64,000 bases of DNA from Modestobacter caceresii (GCF_000761485.1 NZ_JPMX01000028.1:17190-81189), one strand, 5' to 3'; positions 47,838-56,972 are shown, counted from the stretch's first letter. Translations and numbers: made by a program. The notes: generated by a model not told the origin, from the sequence alone.

Positions 47838-49019
47838 ATGTCCCTGGTCGACCTGACCCTCATCGTGCTCGCGCTCGTCTTCGCGCTGTCCGGGTTCCGG
47901 CAGGGCCTGATCATCTCCGCCACCTCGTTCGTGGGGTTCTTCGGCGGTGCGGTCGTCGGCGCCCAGCTCTCCGGTCCGATCGCCGACGACCTGGCCAACT
48001 CCTCGGTGACCCGGGTGTTCGTCGCCCTCGTCGTGGTCCTGGCCGGCGCGCTGCTCGGCCAGCTGCTGGCCGGGCTGATCGGCCGGGCCGTGCGCAGGTG
48101 GGTCACCTGGGAGCCGGCCAAGGTCGTCGACTCGGTGGCCGGGGCGGTGGTCTCCGCCCTCGCCGTCCTGCTCGTCGCGTGGATGGTGGCCATCCCGCTG
48201 GCCAGCTCCCCGTTCCCCGGCGTGGCCGGCCAGGTGCGCCAGTCGTCACTCGTCCAGGTCGTCGACCGCACCGTGCCCGACCAGGTGCGCACGCTCTACG
48301 ACTCGCTGCGCGAGGCGATCGACCGGCAGGGCCTGCCCGACGTCCTGGACCCGCTGACCCCCACCCAGGCACGCGACGTCCCGGCACCGGACCAGGCGCT
48401 GCTGGCCAGCCCCGTGGTCGACCAGGTGCGGGGCTCGGTGGTGCAGATCCGGGGGATCGCGGCCTCCTGCTCCCGGCAGATCGACGGCTCCGGCTTCGTC
48501 TTCGCCGAGGACCGGGTGATGACCAACGCCCACGTGCTGGCCGGGGTCACGGATCCGAAGGTCATCGCCGAGGGTGAGTCCTACGACGCCGTCACGGTGT
48601 ACGTCGACGAGCCCACCGACGTCGCCGTGCTGGCCGTCCCCGGGCTCCCGCAGGAGCCGCTGGACTTCGCCGACGTGCCCGTCGACACCGGCGCGGACGC
48701 GATCGTCATGGGCTACCCCGGCGGTGGGCCCTTCTACGTCGGTCCGGCACGGGTGCGCGACCGCGGGGACATCAGCGGCCCGGACTTCCGGGCCACCCGC
48801 ACCGTGCAGCGCGACGTCTACGCCCTCTACGGGCAGGTCCGGGCGGGCAACTCCGGTGGCCCGCTGCTGGCGGCCGACGGATCGGTGCTCGGCGTGGTCT
48901 TCGCCTCGGCGATCGACGACCCCGAGACCGGCTACGCGTTGACCGCCGAGGAGGTGTCCGAGGCCGTGACGGTCGGTGGGGCGGCGGTCGCCGAGGTCGA
49001 CACCGGCTCCTGCGAGTAG
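47838..49019 (+). CDS. marP: MarP-type membrane serine protease
   Basis: 393 residues. Four N-terminal membrane helices (to about 118), then a chymotrypsin-like domain with catalytic triad His232 (MTNAHVLAG), Asp261 (EPTDVAVL) and Ser339 (AGNSGGP). Cys211 and Cys392 (last residues GSCE) can form the disulfide that in M. tuberculosis MarP controls activity. MarP is needed for acid and oxidative resistance in that species. It follows the thioredoxin/cupredoxin genes, so the redox state of this disulfide may be linked with them. 47 bp separate it from the upstream gene. Confidence 0.95.
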   Translation: MSLVDLTLIVLALVFALSGFRQGLIISATSFVGFFGGAVVGAQLSGPIADDLANSSVTRVFVALVVVLAGALLGQLLAGLIGRAVRRWVTWEPAKVVDSVAGAVVSALAVLLVAWMVAIPLASSPFPGVAGQVRQSSLVQVVDRTVPDQVRTLYDSLREAIDRQGLPDVLDPLTPTQARDVPAPDQALLASPVVDQVRGSVVQIRGIAASCSRQIDGSGFVFAEDRVMTNAHVLAGVTDPKVIAEGESYDAVTVYVDEPTDVAVLAVPGLPQEPLDFADVPVDTGADAIVMGYPGGGPFYVGPARVRDRGDISGPDFRATRTVQRDVYALYGQVRAGNSGGPLLAADGSVLGVVFASAIDDPETGYALTAEEVSEAVTVGGAAVAEVDTGSCE

Positions 49020-49024
49020 AAGGA

Positions 49025-49076
49025 CCCTCGCGCCCCCCAGCACTCGCTGCGCTCGCGCCGGGTCCCTGCGCGAGGG
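49025..49076. terminator. Convergent terminator after marP
   Basis: Arms CCCTCGCGC (49025-49033) and complement (49068-49076) enclose a 34-nt loop that contains a smaller inverted sequence. It lies between two convergent genes. Confidence 0.6.
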
Positions 49077-49089
49077 CCGTTCCGGTGGG

Positions 49090-50013
49090 CTACCGGGCCC
49101 AGGCGGCGATGGCGGCGGTGACCTCGTCGGGGGCCTCCTCGTGGGGGAAGTGCCCCACGCCGGGGAGCTCCCGCCACTCGTAGGCGCCGGCCACGTAGCG
49201 GCCCGACCCGCGCGCGGTCGAGGGCAGCACCGCACGGTCGAGGGTCCCGTGCAGTTGGAGGGTGGGCGCGGTGACGGGTGCGGCCATCCGCCGGGCGAAG
49301 CGCCACCCGTCCGGACGCAGCTGCGAGCGACCTGCCCAGCGGTAGTACTCCATCGCCCCGTAGGCCGCCTGGGGGATGCGGCTGGCCGACCGGTACCGGC
49401 TCACGGCCTCGGCGAAGTCGGCGGTGTGCACCCAGGAGGGGCCGGCCCATCGGCGCATCAACTCGGCCACCGGGTCGTCGTCGGGCCTGGTCAGGCGCCG
49501 TTCGGGCAGCCGGGGGAGCTGGAAGGGCAGCGCGTAGGCCAGGGCCCGCCGCTGCCGGGGGTCGGAGACCGAGCTGCGCAGCCGACGGGGGTGCGCGGCT
49601 GAGACGACGACGAGACTGCGCACGCTCCGGGGGTGCAGCGCGGCCATGGTCCAGGCGACCAGACCGCCCCAGTCGGCGCCGACGACCACCGCCTCCTCCT
49701 CGCCGAGCGCGCGCACCACCGCCGCGGCGTCGGCGGCGGCGGTCGGCAGGTCGTACCCGCGGGGCGGCTTGTCGCTGGCCCCGTAGCCCCGCAGGTCGGG
49801 GGCGACCACCCGGAGCCCGGCGGCGGCCAGCCCGGTCAGCTGGTGCCGCCAGGACCACCAGAACTGGGGGAACCCGTGCAGCAACAGCACCAGCGGGCCG
49901 CCGCCGGCCTCGGCGGCGTGCAGCCGGACGCCGTTGGCCGAGACGTCCCGGTGCGCCCACGGCCCCGGGAGCAGGACGCTGGTGGCGTCGGGCTGCTCCT
50001 CGGGCACCGTCAC
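49090..50013 (-). CDS. Alpha/beta hydrolase, epoxide hydrolase-like (EphE position)
   Basis: 307 residues from the GTG at 50013; a GTG at 50049 would add 12 residues. HGFP oxyanion motif in LLLHGFPQFWWSWR, nucleophile Asp in VVGADWGGLVAW, third acid in LHGTLDRAVLP and His in VGHFPHEEAP. This set is shared by epoxide hydrolases and haloalkane dehalogenases. The gene holds the place of ephE (Rv3670). Soluble, no signal. Confidence 0.88.
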   Translation of the reverse strand: MTVPEEQPDATSVLLPGPWAHRDVSANGVRLHAAEAGGGPLVLLLHGFPQFWWSWRHQLTGLAAAGLRVVAPDLRGYGASDKPPRGYDLPTAAADAAAVVRALGEEEAVVVGADWGGLVAWTMAALHPRSVRSLVVVSAAHPRRLRSSVSDPRQRRALAYALPFQLPRLPERRLTRPDDDPVAELMRRWAGPSWVHTADFAEAVSRYRSASRIPQAAYGAMEYYRWAGRSQLRPDGWRFARRMAAPVTAPTLQLHGTLDRAVLPSTARGSGRYVAGAYEWRELPGVGHFPHEEAPDEVTAAIAAWAR

Positions 50014-50096
50014 GGCCGCCGCCGGGCGGCGTTCCTCGGCTGCGGGCACCTCACGGTCGCCGCGCCCGGTGAGCCGGCGGGCCCGCTCTCGCGGGT

Positions 50097-50627
50097 TCAG
50101 CGCAGGGGGGCGTGCGCGTCCTGGCGGACGACCTGGCCGTTCCGCACGGTCGGCAGGTCGTGGGTCCGCCGGCCGGGGGCCTCGCGACGCATCACGTCGG
50201 GCAGGTCCTGCAGCGTCTCGATGGTGCGCTCGGGCTTCTTGATCTTCTTGACCAGCCGCCAGCCCACCAGGCCGACGATCGCAGCCACCAGGACCAGCAG
50301 GGCGAACACGATGAGGAAGGCCGCCCACCGGGGGAGCCAGACGGCGAGCAACTCGGCGAGGAAGAAGAAGAAGAAGAAACCGGCGAAGGCGAGCATCACG
50401 CCGGCTGCGGCGAACGCTGCGGCGCCGGCCCCGCCCCGCTTGACCGAGGTGCCGATCTCGGCCTTGGCGAGCTCGATCTCGCTGCGCACGAGGGTGGACA
50501 CGTCGGCCATGGCGCTCTTGGCGAGAGCGCCGACCGAGGGCTCGGCAGGCCCGGCGGGACGACCCGCCAGCGGAGTGGCCCCGGCGGGACGACCCGCCGG
50601 CGGAGTCGTCGAGACACTGTGGGCCAC
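50097..50627 (-). CDS. DUF1469/phage-holin-family membrane protein
   Basis: 176 residues from a GTG with GGAGGAG upstream. Two membrane helices (AGVMLAFAGFFFFFFLAEL, with six Phe in a row, and FLIVFALLVLVAAIVGLVGW); an amphipathic region (VSTLVRSEIELAKAEIGTSVK) before them. The name holin comes from fold similarity only; nothing else points to phage. The Ala-Gly-Arg-Pro repeat near the N-terminus is encoded by a short tandem repeat. Position matches Rv3669. Confidence 0.88.
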   Translation of the reverse strand: MAHSVSTTPPAGRPAGATPLAGRPAGPAEPSVGALAKSAMADVSTLVRSEIELAKAEIGTSVKRGGAGAAAFAAAGVMLAFAGFFFFFFLAELLAVWLPRWAAFLIVFALLVLVAAIVGLVGWRLVKKIKKPERTIETLQDLPDVMRREAPGRRTHDLPTVRNGQVVRQDAHAPLR

Positions 50628-50730
50628 GGATGGCTCCTCCCTGGTCGGTGCCGATCGGACGACGCGGCACGGTGCTGTCCCGGTGATCGTGCCGCATGAG
50701 CGTTCCGGCCGCCGTCCCGGATGCCCCGAA

Positions 50731-50769
50731 GGGGTCCCCGGGGGTGCGTTGCGCACCCCCGGGGACCCC
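50731..50769 (-). terminator. Very strong terminator after acs
   Basis: Perfect 18-bp GC stem (GGGGTCCCCGGGGGTGCG with complement) and a 3-nt loop, 42 bp beyond the acs stop in the direction of transcription, before the next gene on the same strand. Confidence 0.85.
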
Positions 50770-50810
50770 CTCAGGTCGATCCCCGGACGACCCCTCGCAG
50801 GGGTCCTTCG

Positions 50811-52778
50811 TCAGTCCTCGCTGGGGGCGGCGGGGAGCTTGGAGCTGATCAGGTCCATCACCGAGGAGTCCGTCAGGGTGCTGACGTCGCCCAGCTCACG
50901 GTTCTCCGCGATGTCCCGCAGCAGGCGGCGCATGATCTTCCCCGAGCGGGTCTTGGGCAGCTCGGCGACCACCATGATCTGGCGCGGGCTGGCGATCGGC
51001 CCGATCTCCTTGCGGACGTGCTGGCGCAGCACCTTCACCAGGTCCTCGCCGGAGTCGACGGCGTCCCCGCGCAGGATGACGAACGCCACGATGCCCTGCC
51101 CGGTGGTCGGGTCGGTGGCGCCGACCACCGCGGCCTCGGCCACCGTCGGGTGGCTGACCAGGGCGGACTCCACCTCGGTGGTGGAGATCCGGTGGCCGGA
51201 GACGTTCATGACGTCGTCGACCCGGCCGAGCAGCCAGATGTCGCCGTCGTCGTCGAGCTTGGCGCCGTCGCCGGCGAAGTAGACCCCCTGGCCGTACCGG
51301 CTCCAGTAGGTGTCCTTGTACCGCTCGTCGTCGCCCCAGATCGTGCGCAGCATCGCCGGCCAGGGCTCGGTGAGCACGAGGTAGCCGGTGGCGCCGGGCT
51401 CGATCGGCTTGCCCTCCTCGTCGACCACGCTGGCCGCGATGCCCGGGAACGGGCGCTGGGCGGAGCCCGGCTTCAGGGTGGTCGTGCCCGGCAACGGGGT
51501 GATCATGTGGCCGCCGGTCTCGGTCTGCCACCAGGTGTCCACGATCGGGCACCGGCTGCCGCCGATGTTCTTGTGGTACCAGAGCCAGGCCTCGGGGTTG
51601 ATCGGCTCGCCGACCGAGCCGAGCAGTCGCAGCGAGGAGAGGTCGAACCCGGCCGGGACGTCGTCGCCCCACTTCATGAACGTGCGGATCGTGGTCGGGG
51701 CGGTGTAGAGGATCGTGACCCCGTACTGCTGCACGATCTCCCACCAGCGGCCCCGGTGCGGGGTCTCCGGGGTGCCCTCGTACATCACGGAGGTCGCCCG
51801 GTTGGCCAGCGGTCCGTAGACGATGTAGCTGTGGCCGGTGACCCAGCCGACGTCGGCCGCCGTCCAGAAGACGTCGGTGTCGGGCTTGAGGTCGAAGGTC
51901 GCCCAGTGGGTGTAGGAGACCTGGGTGAGGTAGCCGCCCGAGGTGTGCAGGATCCCCTTGGGCTTCGCCGTCGTGCCCGAGGTGTACATGATGTAGAGCG
52001 GGTGCTCGGCGTCGAAGGCCTGCGCCTCGTGTTCGGCCGACTGACCGGCGACCAGCTCGTGCCACCAGACGTCGCGGCCCTCGGTCCACTCGACGTCGGT
52101 CTCGGTGCGCTTGACGACGAGCACGCTGCGCACGCCCTCGGTCTTGGTCAGCGCCTCGTCGACGTTCGGCTTGAGCGGGCTGGGCGCACCCCGCCGGTAC
52201 CCGCCGTCGGCGGTGATGACGACCTTGGCGTCGGCGTCGGTGATCCGGCTGGCCAGGGCGTCGGGGGAGAAGCCGCCGAAGACCACCATGTGGACGGCGC
52301 CGATGCGCGCGCAGGCCAGCATCGAGATCACCGCCTCCGGGATCATCGGCAGGTAGATCGCCACGCGGTCACCGGCGGTCACCCCGAGCTCGCTGAGCGC
52401 GTTGGCCGTGCGGCAGACCTCGTCCTTGAGCTGGGCGTAGGTGAGCGTGCGGGTGTCGCCGGGCTCGCCGACCCAGTGGTAGGCGACCTGGTCGCCGTGG
52501 CCGGCGTCGACGTGCCGGTCGACACAGTTGACCGCGACGTTGAGCTTCCCGCCGACGAACCACTTGGCGAACGGCGGGTTGCTCCAGTCCAGCGCCTGCT
52601 CCCAGGGCTCCGCCCAGTCCAGTCGACGGGCGGCGTCCTCCCAGAAGCCGATCCGGTCGGCGGCTGCGCGCTCGTGGACGTCGGGTCCCGCGTTGGCAGA
52701 CGCGGCCAGCTCCGGCGGGGGCGGGAAGCCGCCCTCGGGCAGCTGGTCGGACAGGGCCTGATCGGTCGTCTCGCTCAT
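50811..52778 (-). CDS. acs: Acetyl-CoA synthetase
   Basis: 655 residues from the ATG at 52778, which has GGAGG six bases upstream (a GTG two codons before overlaps less well). Adenylation motifs [29 protein letters not shown], and the C-terminal [15 protein letters not shown] with the lysine that is acetylated in related enzymes. It makes acetyl-CoA from acetate, ATP and CoA. Divergent from the FhuF-like gene; single-gene unit with its own terminator. Confidence 0.96.
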   Translation of the reverse strand: MSETTDQALSDQLPEGGFPPPPELAASANAGPDVHERAAADRIGFWEDAARRLDWAEPWEQALDWSNPPFAKWFVGGKLNVAVNCVDRHVDAGHGDQVAYHWVGEPGDTRTLTYAQLKDEVCRTANALSELGVTAGDRVAIYLPMIPEAVISMLACARIGAVHMVVFGGFSPDALASRITDADAKVVITADGGYRRGAPSPLKPNVDEALTKTEGVRSVLVVKRTETDVEWTEGRDVWWHELVAGQSAEHEAQAFDAEHPLYIMYTSGTTAKPKGILHTSGGYLTQVSYTHWATFDLKPDTDVFWTAADVGWVTGHSYIVYGPLANRATSVMYEGTPETPHRGRWWEIVQQYGVTILYTAPTTIRTFMKWGDDVPAGFDLSSLRLLGSVGEPINPEAWLWYHKNIGGSRCPIVDTWWQTETGGHMITPLPGTTTLKPGSAQRPFPGIAASVVDEEGKPIEPGATGYLVLTEPWPAMLRTIWGDDERYKDTYWSRYGQGVYFAGDGAKLDDDGDIWLLGRVDDVMNVSGHRISTTEVESALVSHPTVAEAAVVGATDPTTGQGIVAFVILRGDAVDSGEDLVKVLRQHVRKEIGPIASPRQIMVVAELPKTRSGKIMRRLLRDIAENRELGDVSTLTDSSVMDLISSKLPAAPSED

Positions 52779-52905
52779 GCGCACCTCCGTGGTCGGGCGC
52801 CGCCTGGACTCCGCGACGCTGCCTCAGTGAACAACCTATGGCCCCGGTCACCCTGGCGTCAGGTCAGTGCCGCACGCGGTCGGCACGAGGGGGCAGACTG
52901 GGCGG

Positions 52906-53631
52906 GTGAGCGACGACGGTGCCCAGGCGCTGGTGGTGTCCCGGCTGCCCGGGGCCGCCGCCCTCGGGCTGCTCGCCCCGCCGTCGGCGGCCGTCGTCCC
53001 GGGGCCGCTGCTGGCCGACCCGGCGTGGACGGCGGAGGTGCTGGCCGCCCGCGCCGTCCGGCAGCGGACCGATGACCGGCGGGTGCTGGCCACGGTGTGG
53101 TGGTACTCGCTGTCCAGCGTGCTCCTCACCCCCGTGCTGGCCGGGCTGGTGGCCGGGGTGGGGCTGTCGGCGCGGCTGGCCGACACCACGGTGCACGCAC
53201 TCGCCGGTGGGGTCCCGGTCGCGGCGACCACCCGTGGGGTCCGTGACCCGGACCTGGCCGGGGACCTGCGGACGACGATCGGCGCGGTCGTGGCCGCGGT
53301 GGCCGAGGCCGGCGGGGCCCGGGAGCGGCCGCTGTGGGCGATCGCGACCGACTCGCTGGCCAACCGGCTGCTCGCCCTCGGTCGCGCGGTCGGCGACGTC
53401 GCCGCGGTGACCGCGCTGGCCGGGCCGCTGGCCGCCGCGATCGGGGCGCCGCTGCCGGTGCCGCGCTACGTCGACGTCGGCCGGCCCGACGGCAGCACGG
53501 CCCGGTTCACCCGGCGTGCCTCCTGCTGCCTGCTCTACCGGGTGCCGCACGAGGTGCTCTGCACCTCGTGCCCGCGCCGGGACCCCGGGGAGCGCCAGGT
53601 GCTGCTGGAGGACCTGGCCGAGCGGATGTGA
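52906..53631 (+). CDS. FhuF-like (2Fe-2S)-binding protein
   Basis: 241 residues from the GTG at 52906. The C-terminal RRASCCLLYRVPHEVLCTSC contains the Cys-Cys-x10-Cys-x2-Cys pattern that binds the [2Fe-2S] cluster in siderophore reductases FhuF. N-terminal domain is Ala/Val rich with WWYSLSSVLLTPVLAGLV. It should reduce ferric siderophores in the cytosol to release iron. No siderophore genes are near. Divergent from acs. Confidence 0.85.
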   Translation: MSDDGAQALVVSRLPGAAALGLLAPPSAAVVPGPLLADPAWTAEVLAARAVRQRTDDRRVLATVWWYSLSSVLLTPVLAGLVAGVGLSARLADTTVHALAGGVPVAATTRGVRDPDLAGDLRTTIGAVVAAVAEAGGARERPLWAIATDSLANRLLALGRAVGDVAAVTALAGPLAAAIGAPLPVPRYVDVGRPDGSTARFTRRASCCLLYRVPHEVLCTSCPRRDPGERQVLLEDLAERM

Positions 53632-53632
53632 C

Positions 53633-53666
53633 CGGCACGGGGGCGCGCCGCGGCGCCCCCGTGCCG
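53633..53666. terminator. Bidirectional terminator after FhuF-like gene
   Basis: Perfect 14-bp stem (CGGCACGGGGGCGC with complement) and a 6-nt loop between two convergent genes. Confidence 0.85.
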
Positions 53667-53671
53667 ACCGA

Positions 53672-55003
53672 TCAGCAGGCGCCGACGTCGTAGGCCCGCA
53701 GCGGCACCGTGAAGCGGCAGCCGTACTGCGGGTCGGCGACCACCTCGGCGTCGAGCACGTCGTCGCCGGCCGGCCGCACGCCGTCCTCGACCCAGGCGAC
53801 CAGGTCGGTGAACGCCTGCTGGTACTCCTGGGCGCTGAAGTCGCAGTGCGCGACGGAGCGGATGGCCCGCTGCACGAGCAGGTCGCTGTTCCCCCGGGCC
53901 GCGGCGTCGCGGGCGTACTCCTGCTCCATGCTGAACGGCACGAACAGGTCGCCCAGGCCGTGCAGCGACAGCACCGGCACGTCGAAGCGCCCGTCGATGG
54001 TGGGCACCCCGGAGAGGCCGTTGCTGCCGCGGTCGGCCCGCACCCGCAGGATCTCCTCGTTGAGCGCCTGCTCCTCGGCCGTCAGCTGCGGGTCGCCGTC
54101 CAGCTGGTAGACGGTGTCGGCGTTGCCGCCGACGGCGCCGCGCTCCTCCCCGAGGCCCGGGAAGACCGGGTACACGGTGAACAGGAAGTCGGCGAAGGCG
54201 CTGAAGCCCAGCTCGAACAGCGGCCGGTCCCCACCGGTCCGCTGCTCGGTCAGGGCGCGCAGGTCCTCGCCGGCCTCGGTGAGCACGTACGGGTAGGGGG
54301 TGCCCAGCTCGGCCTTCATCTCCGGCACGGTGGTGGTCAGGTAGTCGGCCGGCGCGGGGTAGACCGGCGGGGTGTCGGTGAGCGCCTGCGCGGCGGCGTT
54401 GTAGTCCAGGAACGTGTCGAACAGCCGCCGGTCGCCCATGACACCGCAGGCCGGCAGCGCGCCGTCGTAGGCGTTCGGGTACTGCTCGATGCTCACCCCG
54501 GTGACGTGCCCGCCCATCGAGACCCCGGACAGGTAGGTGAGGTCGGCCTTGCCGACGGTCTTCTCGAAGTACCCCAGCAGCCGGTGGGTGCTCTTCACCC
54601 CGGAGACGACGTCGTACCCGTTCTCGGTGTAGCTGGAGGCCGCCCAGGCGTAGCCCTCGTCGACCAGGTGTTGCCGGAGGCCCTCGGGTGGGGAGTCGAC
54701 GGTCAGGGTGGGGCCGGTGCCGCGGTACCCGTGCGCCCACATCACCAGGTCGCCGTTCCAGTCCGCCGGCACCTCGATCCGGTAGCCGGCGCCCTTGAGC
54801 ACGCCCCAGCTGCGGGTGGTGCTGGTGCCCGGCAGCGCCTCGAACGGCAGCGAGGCCTCGTCGACGACGTACTCGATCTCGGGTGACTGCGGGTACTGGG
54901 GGGCGGGCTGGTGCTTCGGTTGCGCACCGGCCGGGCCGGCGAGCACGGTGCTGACCAGGGCCAGCGCCATCGGCGCGAGCAGCAGTCGGGTGGGGCGGTG
55001 CAT
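53672..55003 (-). CDS. Secreted alpha/beta hydrolase (lipase/esterase-like)
   Basis: 443 residues with a Sec signal peptide (LLLAPMALALVSTVLAGPAGA, cleaved after AGA near residue 27). Nucleophile Ser in LTYLSGVSMGGHVTG, oxyanion region LVMWAHGYRG, and acid/His likely in LHGLGDLFVPF and SVAHCDFS. Three Cys suggest disulfides outside the cell. Substrate unknown; esters or polymers possible. A partly matching CRP-type site lies about 50 bp upstream (55053-55068). Confidence 0.8.
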   Translation of the reverse strand: MHRPTRLLLAPMALALVSTVLAGPAGAQPKHQPAPQYPQSPEIEYVVDEASLPFEALPGTSTTRSWGVLKGAGYRIEVPADWNGDLVMWAHGYRGTGPTLTVDSPPEGLRQHLVDEGYAWAASSYTENGYDVVSGVKSTHRLLGYFEKTVGKADLTYLSGVSMGGHVTGVSIEQYPNAYDGALPACGVMGDRRLFDTFLDYNAAAQALTDTPPVYPAPADYLTTTVPEMKAELGTPYPYVLTEAGEDLRALTEQRTGGDRPLFELGFSAFADFLFTVYPVFPGLGEERGAVGGNADTVYQLDGDPQLTAEEQALNEEILRVRADRGSNGLSGVPTIDGRFDVPVLSLHGLGDLFVPFSMEQEYARDAAARGNSDLLVQRAIRSVAHCDFSAQEYQQAFTDLVAWVEDGVRPAGDDVLDAEVVADPQYGCRFTVPLRAYDVGAC

Positions 55004-55063
55004 GGGGACCTCCGGGGACGTCGTCGTTGACGGTGACCGGACGCTAGCGCCGCGTGTTGTCGA

Positions 55064-55612
55064 TCACATGGGCGGGTCGGCCGCGCGGCGGGCCCGGTAG
55101 GCGGCCACGTGCTCGCGGTTGGCGCACGTGCTGTCGCAGAACCGCCGGCTGGCGTTCTTGGTCAGGTCGACCAGGACGTCGTCGCAGCCGGAGGCGGCAC
55201 ACCGGCGCAACCGGTCGAGCGCACCGGCGCGCACCACGTCGGCCAGCGCCATGGCGGCCTCCACGCCCCACCGGTCGGCGACCGGGGCCTCCGACTCGGT
55301 GGCGTGCACGTGGTAGCCCCAGTCGTCGTGCCGGACCAGCTGCGGCAGGGCGTTCCCCTCGCGCAGCAGCCGGTTGACGACGGTCACCACGCCGTCCTCG
55401 TCGGCGTCCCAGACCGCGGCCAGCACCGACCGCAGCTCGTGCACCGCGGCCAGCTCGGCGGCGTCGCCGGCGCGGCTGCCGGTGAACTGCCAGTCGTCCA
55501 GGAACGCGGCCAGCGCCGCCGGGTCGGGCAGCCGCTCCTCGCCGTCCCCGGTGGTGTTCACCAGCGCGGCGGCGCTGGCGAGCCCCATCTCGGTGTCATG
55601 GGCAAAGAGCAT
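55064..55612 (-). CDS. CGNR zinc-finger transcriptional regulator
   Basis: 182 residues from the ATG at 55612 with AGGAG upstream. N-terminal ABATE-like region (LASAAALVNTTGD), then the C-terminal zinc-binding part CAASGCDDVLVDLTKN and RRFCDSTCANREHVAAYRA with four Cys; the name-giving CGNR reads CANR here. It should bind DNA. Divergent from an EamA transporter, with a 9-bp inverted repeat between the starts, so the transporter is its likely target. Confidence 0.9.
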   Translation of the reverse strand: MLFAHDTEMGLASAAALVNTTGDGEERLPDPAALAAFLDDWQFTGSRAGDAAELAAVHELRSVLAAVWDADEDGVVTVVNRLLREGNALPQLVRHDDWGYHVHATESEAPVADRWGVEAAMALADVVRAGALDRLRRCAASGCDDVLVDLTKNASRRFCDSTCANREHVAAYRARRAADPPM

Positions 55613-55616
55613 GTGA

Positions 55617-55653
55617 CTCCTGTACTCCTCTGCTAGCGTCCGCTGTACAGGAG
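55617..55653. promoter_or_regulatory. Inverted repeat in the CGNR/EamA divergent promoter
   Basis: CTCCTGTAC (55617-55625) and its exact complement (55645-55653) with a 19-bp spacer. Symmetrical and centred in the 78-bp gap; candidate operator for the CGNR protein. One arm overlaps the ribosome binding region of the CGNR gene. Confidence 0.65.
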
Positions 55654-55690
55654 CGTACGTCGGTTGGCTCCTGACGAGGAGGTGTCTGCC

Positions 55691-56698
55691 GTGCTGGACC
55701 GCCGGACCGGGCTGATCGGACTGCTGCTGGCCGTGGTCTCCGCGGCCGCGTTCGGCACCTCGGGGGTGTTCGCCACCGCGCTGCTGGACGCCGGCTGGAC
55801 CGCCGGCTCCGCCGTGACCGTGCGGATCGGGGTGGCGTCGCTGGCGCTCGCCGTCCCGGCCCTGGTCCAGCTGCGTGGCAGGTGGTCGCTGCTGCGGGCC
55901 AACGCCGGCGCCGTCCTGGCCTTCGGTGCGCTCGCCGTCGCGCTGCCCCAGCTGGCCTACTTCTACGCCGTCTCCCGGCTGTCGGTGGGCGTGGCGCTGC
56001 TGCTGGAGTACTCCGGGGTGCTGCTGGTCGTGCTGTGGACCTGGGCGCGGCTCGGGCAGCGGCCCAGCCGGGTCACCGGCGCCGGGGTCGTGGTGGCCGT
56101 CGGCGGCCTGGTGCTGGTCCTCGACGTCCTCAGTGGCGCCCGGATCGACCCGGTGGGCGTCATGTGGGGGCTGATCGCAGCGGTCGGGCTCGCCTCCTAC
56201 TTCGTCCTCTCCGCACACGCCGACGACGCACTGCCGCCGCTGGTCAGCGCCTGGGCCGGGCTCGCGGTGGGTGCGCTGCTGCTCGGGGCGGCAGCTGTCG
56301 TCGGCATCCTCCCGTGGCGCACCGCCGCCGTGGACGTCGAGCTGGCCGGCCGGTCGACCAGCTGGCTGGTCCCGGTGCTCGGCGTGGCGCTGGTGTCGGC
56401 GGCGCTCGCCTACGCCACCGGGATCGCGGCCGTCCGGCGGCTGGGCTCGCGACTCGCCTCGTTCGTCGGTCTCGGCGAGGTGCTGTTCGCGGTGGTGGCG
56501 GCCTGGCTGGCGCTGGGGCAGCAGCCGGGTGTCGTGCAGCTGGTCGGCGGGGTCGTCGTCCTGGTGGGGATCGTGTTGGTCCGGCTGGGCGAGGACCGCC
56601 CGCCGGCCGACACGGCCGACGTCGACCCGGTGCCGGCCGGCGCGGAGCCCGCGGCGCCGGCCTCCCGGCCGCCGGCGTCGACGACGCCCGGGAGCTGA
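55691..56698 (+). CDS. EamA/DMT family transporter
   Basis: 335 residues from the GTG at 55691 with GAGGAGG upstream (earlier TTG is less likely). Ten membrane helices in two EamA repeats: first from LIGLLLAVVSAAAFGTSG, second from VMWGLIAAVGLASYFVLSA; motif AVRRLGSRLASFVGLGEVLF near the end. Drug/metabolite exporter superfamily; substrate unknown. Probably controlled by the divergent CGNR regulator. Confidence 0.9.
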   Translation: MLDRRTGLIGLLLAVVSAAAFGTSGVFATALLDAGWTAGSAVTVRIGVASLALAVPALVQLRGRWSLLRANAGAVLAFGALAVALPQLAYFYAVSRLSVGVALLLEYSGVLLVVLWTWARLGQRPSRVTGAGVVVAVGGLVLVLDVLSGARIDPVGVMWGLIAAVGLASYFVLSAHADDALPPLVSAWAGLAVGALLLGAAAVVGILPWRTAAVDVELAGRSTSWLVPVLGVALVSAALAYATGIAAVRRLGSRLASFVGLGEVLFAVVAAWLALGQQPGVVQLVGGVVVLVGIVLVRLGEDRPPADTADVDPVPAGAEPAAPASRPPASTTPGS

Positions 56699-56706
56699 AC
56701 CGACGA

Positions 56707-56741
56707 CGCCCCCCGGTCAGCCTGAGGCGGACCGGGGGGCG
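56707..56741. terminator. Terminator between EamA and HTH genes
   Basis: 12-bp perfect stem (CGCCCCCCGGTC with complement) and 11-nt loop; it covers the last codons of the minus-strand HTH gene and the gap after the EamA gene. Confidence 0.7.
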
Positions 56742-56968
56742 GTGGTGTCGCTGATCCGGGGGAAGGGCGTGGTGGAGAAGACCGTCTCGACCGGCAGCTG
56801 GAAGAACTCGGCGATGCGCAGCGCCAGGTTCAGGCTGGGGTTGTACTCGCCCCGCTCCAGGTAGCCGATCGTCTGGTAGTGCACGCCGAGGGCGTCGGCG
56901 AGCTCGCGCCGGCTGACCCCCTGCTCGGCCCGGAGCAGGGCGATCCGGTTGAAGACGCCCTCGTTCAC
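56717..56968 (-). CDS. XRE-family small transcriptional regulator
   Basis: 83 residues. Helix-turn-helix SRRELADALGVHYQTIGYLE and RGEYNPSLNLALRIAEFFQ, as in small YozG/YgzD-like regulators next to ABC-2 transporters. It follows the permease by 4 bp and is the third gene of the operon; autoregulation of the transporter is likely. The short tail is Ser/Pro rich. Confidence 0.9.
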   Translation of the reverse strand: MNEGVFNRIALLRAEQGVSRRELADALGVHYQTIGYLERGEYNPSLNLALRIAEFFQLPVETVFSTTPFPRISDTTAPRSASG

Positions 56969-56972
56969 TCGC

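Noticed and set aside
50560..50610. CRISPR-like direct repeats (CCGGCGGGACGACCCGCC twice)
   Set aside because: Only two short units within a coding region, giving a Pro-Ala-Gly-Arg repeat in the protein; no spacers or cas genes.
50097..50627. Prophage suggested by the holin-family name
   Set aside because: No other phage gene, integrase or attachment site nearby; DUF1469 proteins are common in actinobacterial chromosomes and the gene is syntenic with mycobacteria.
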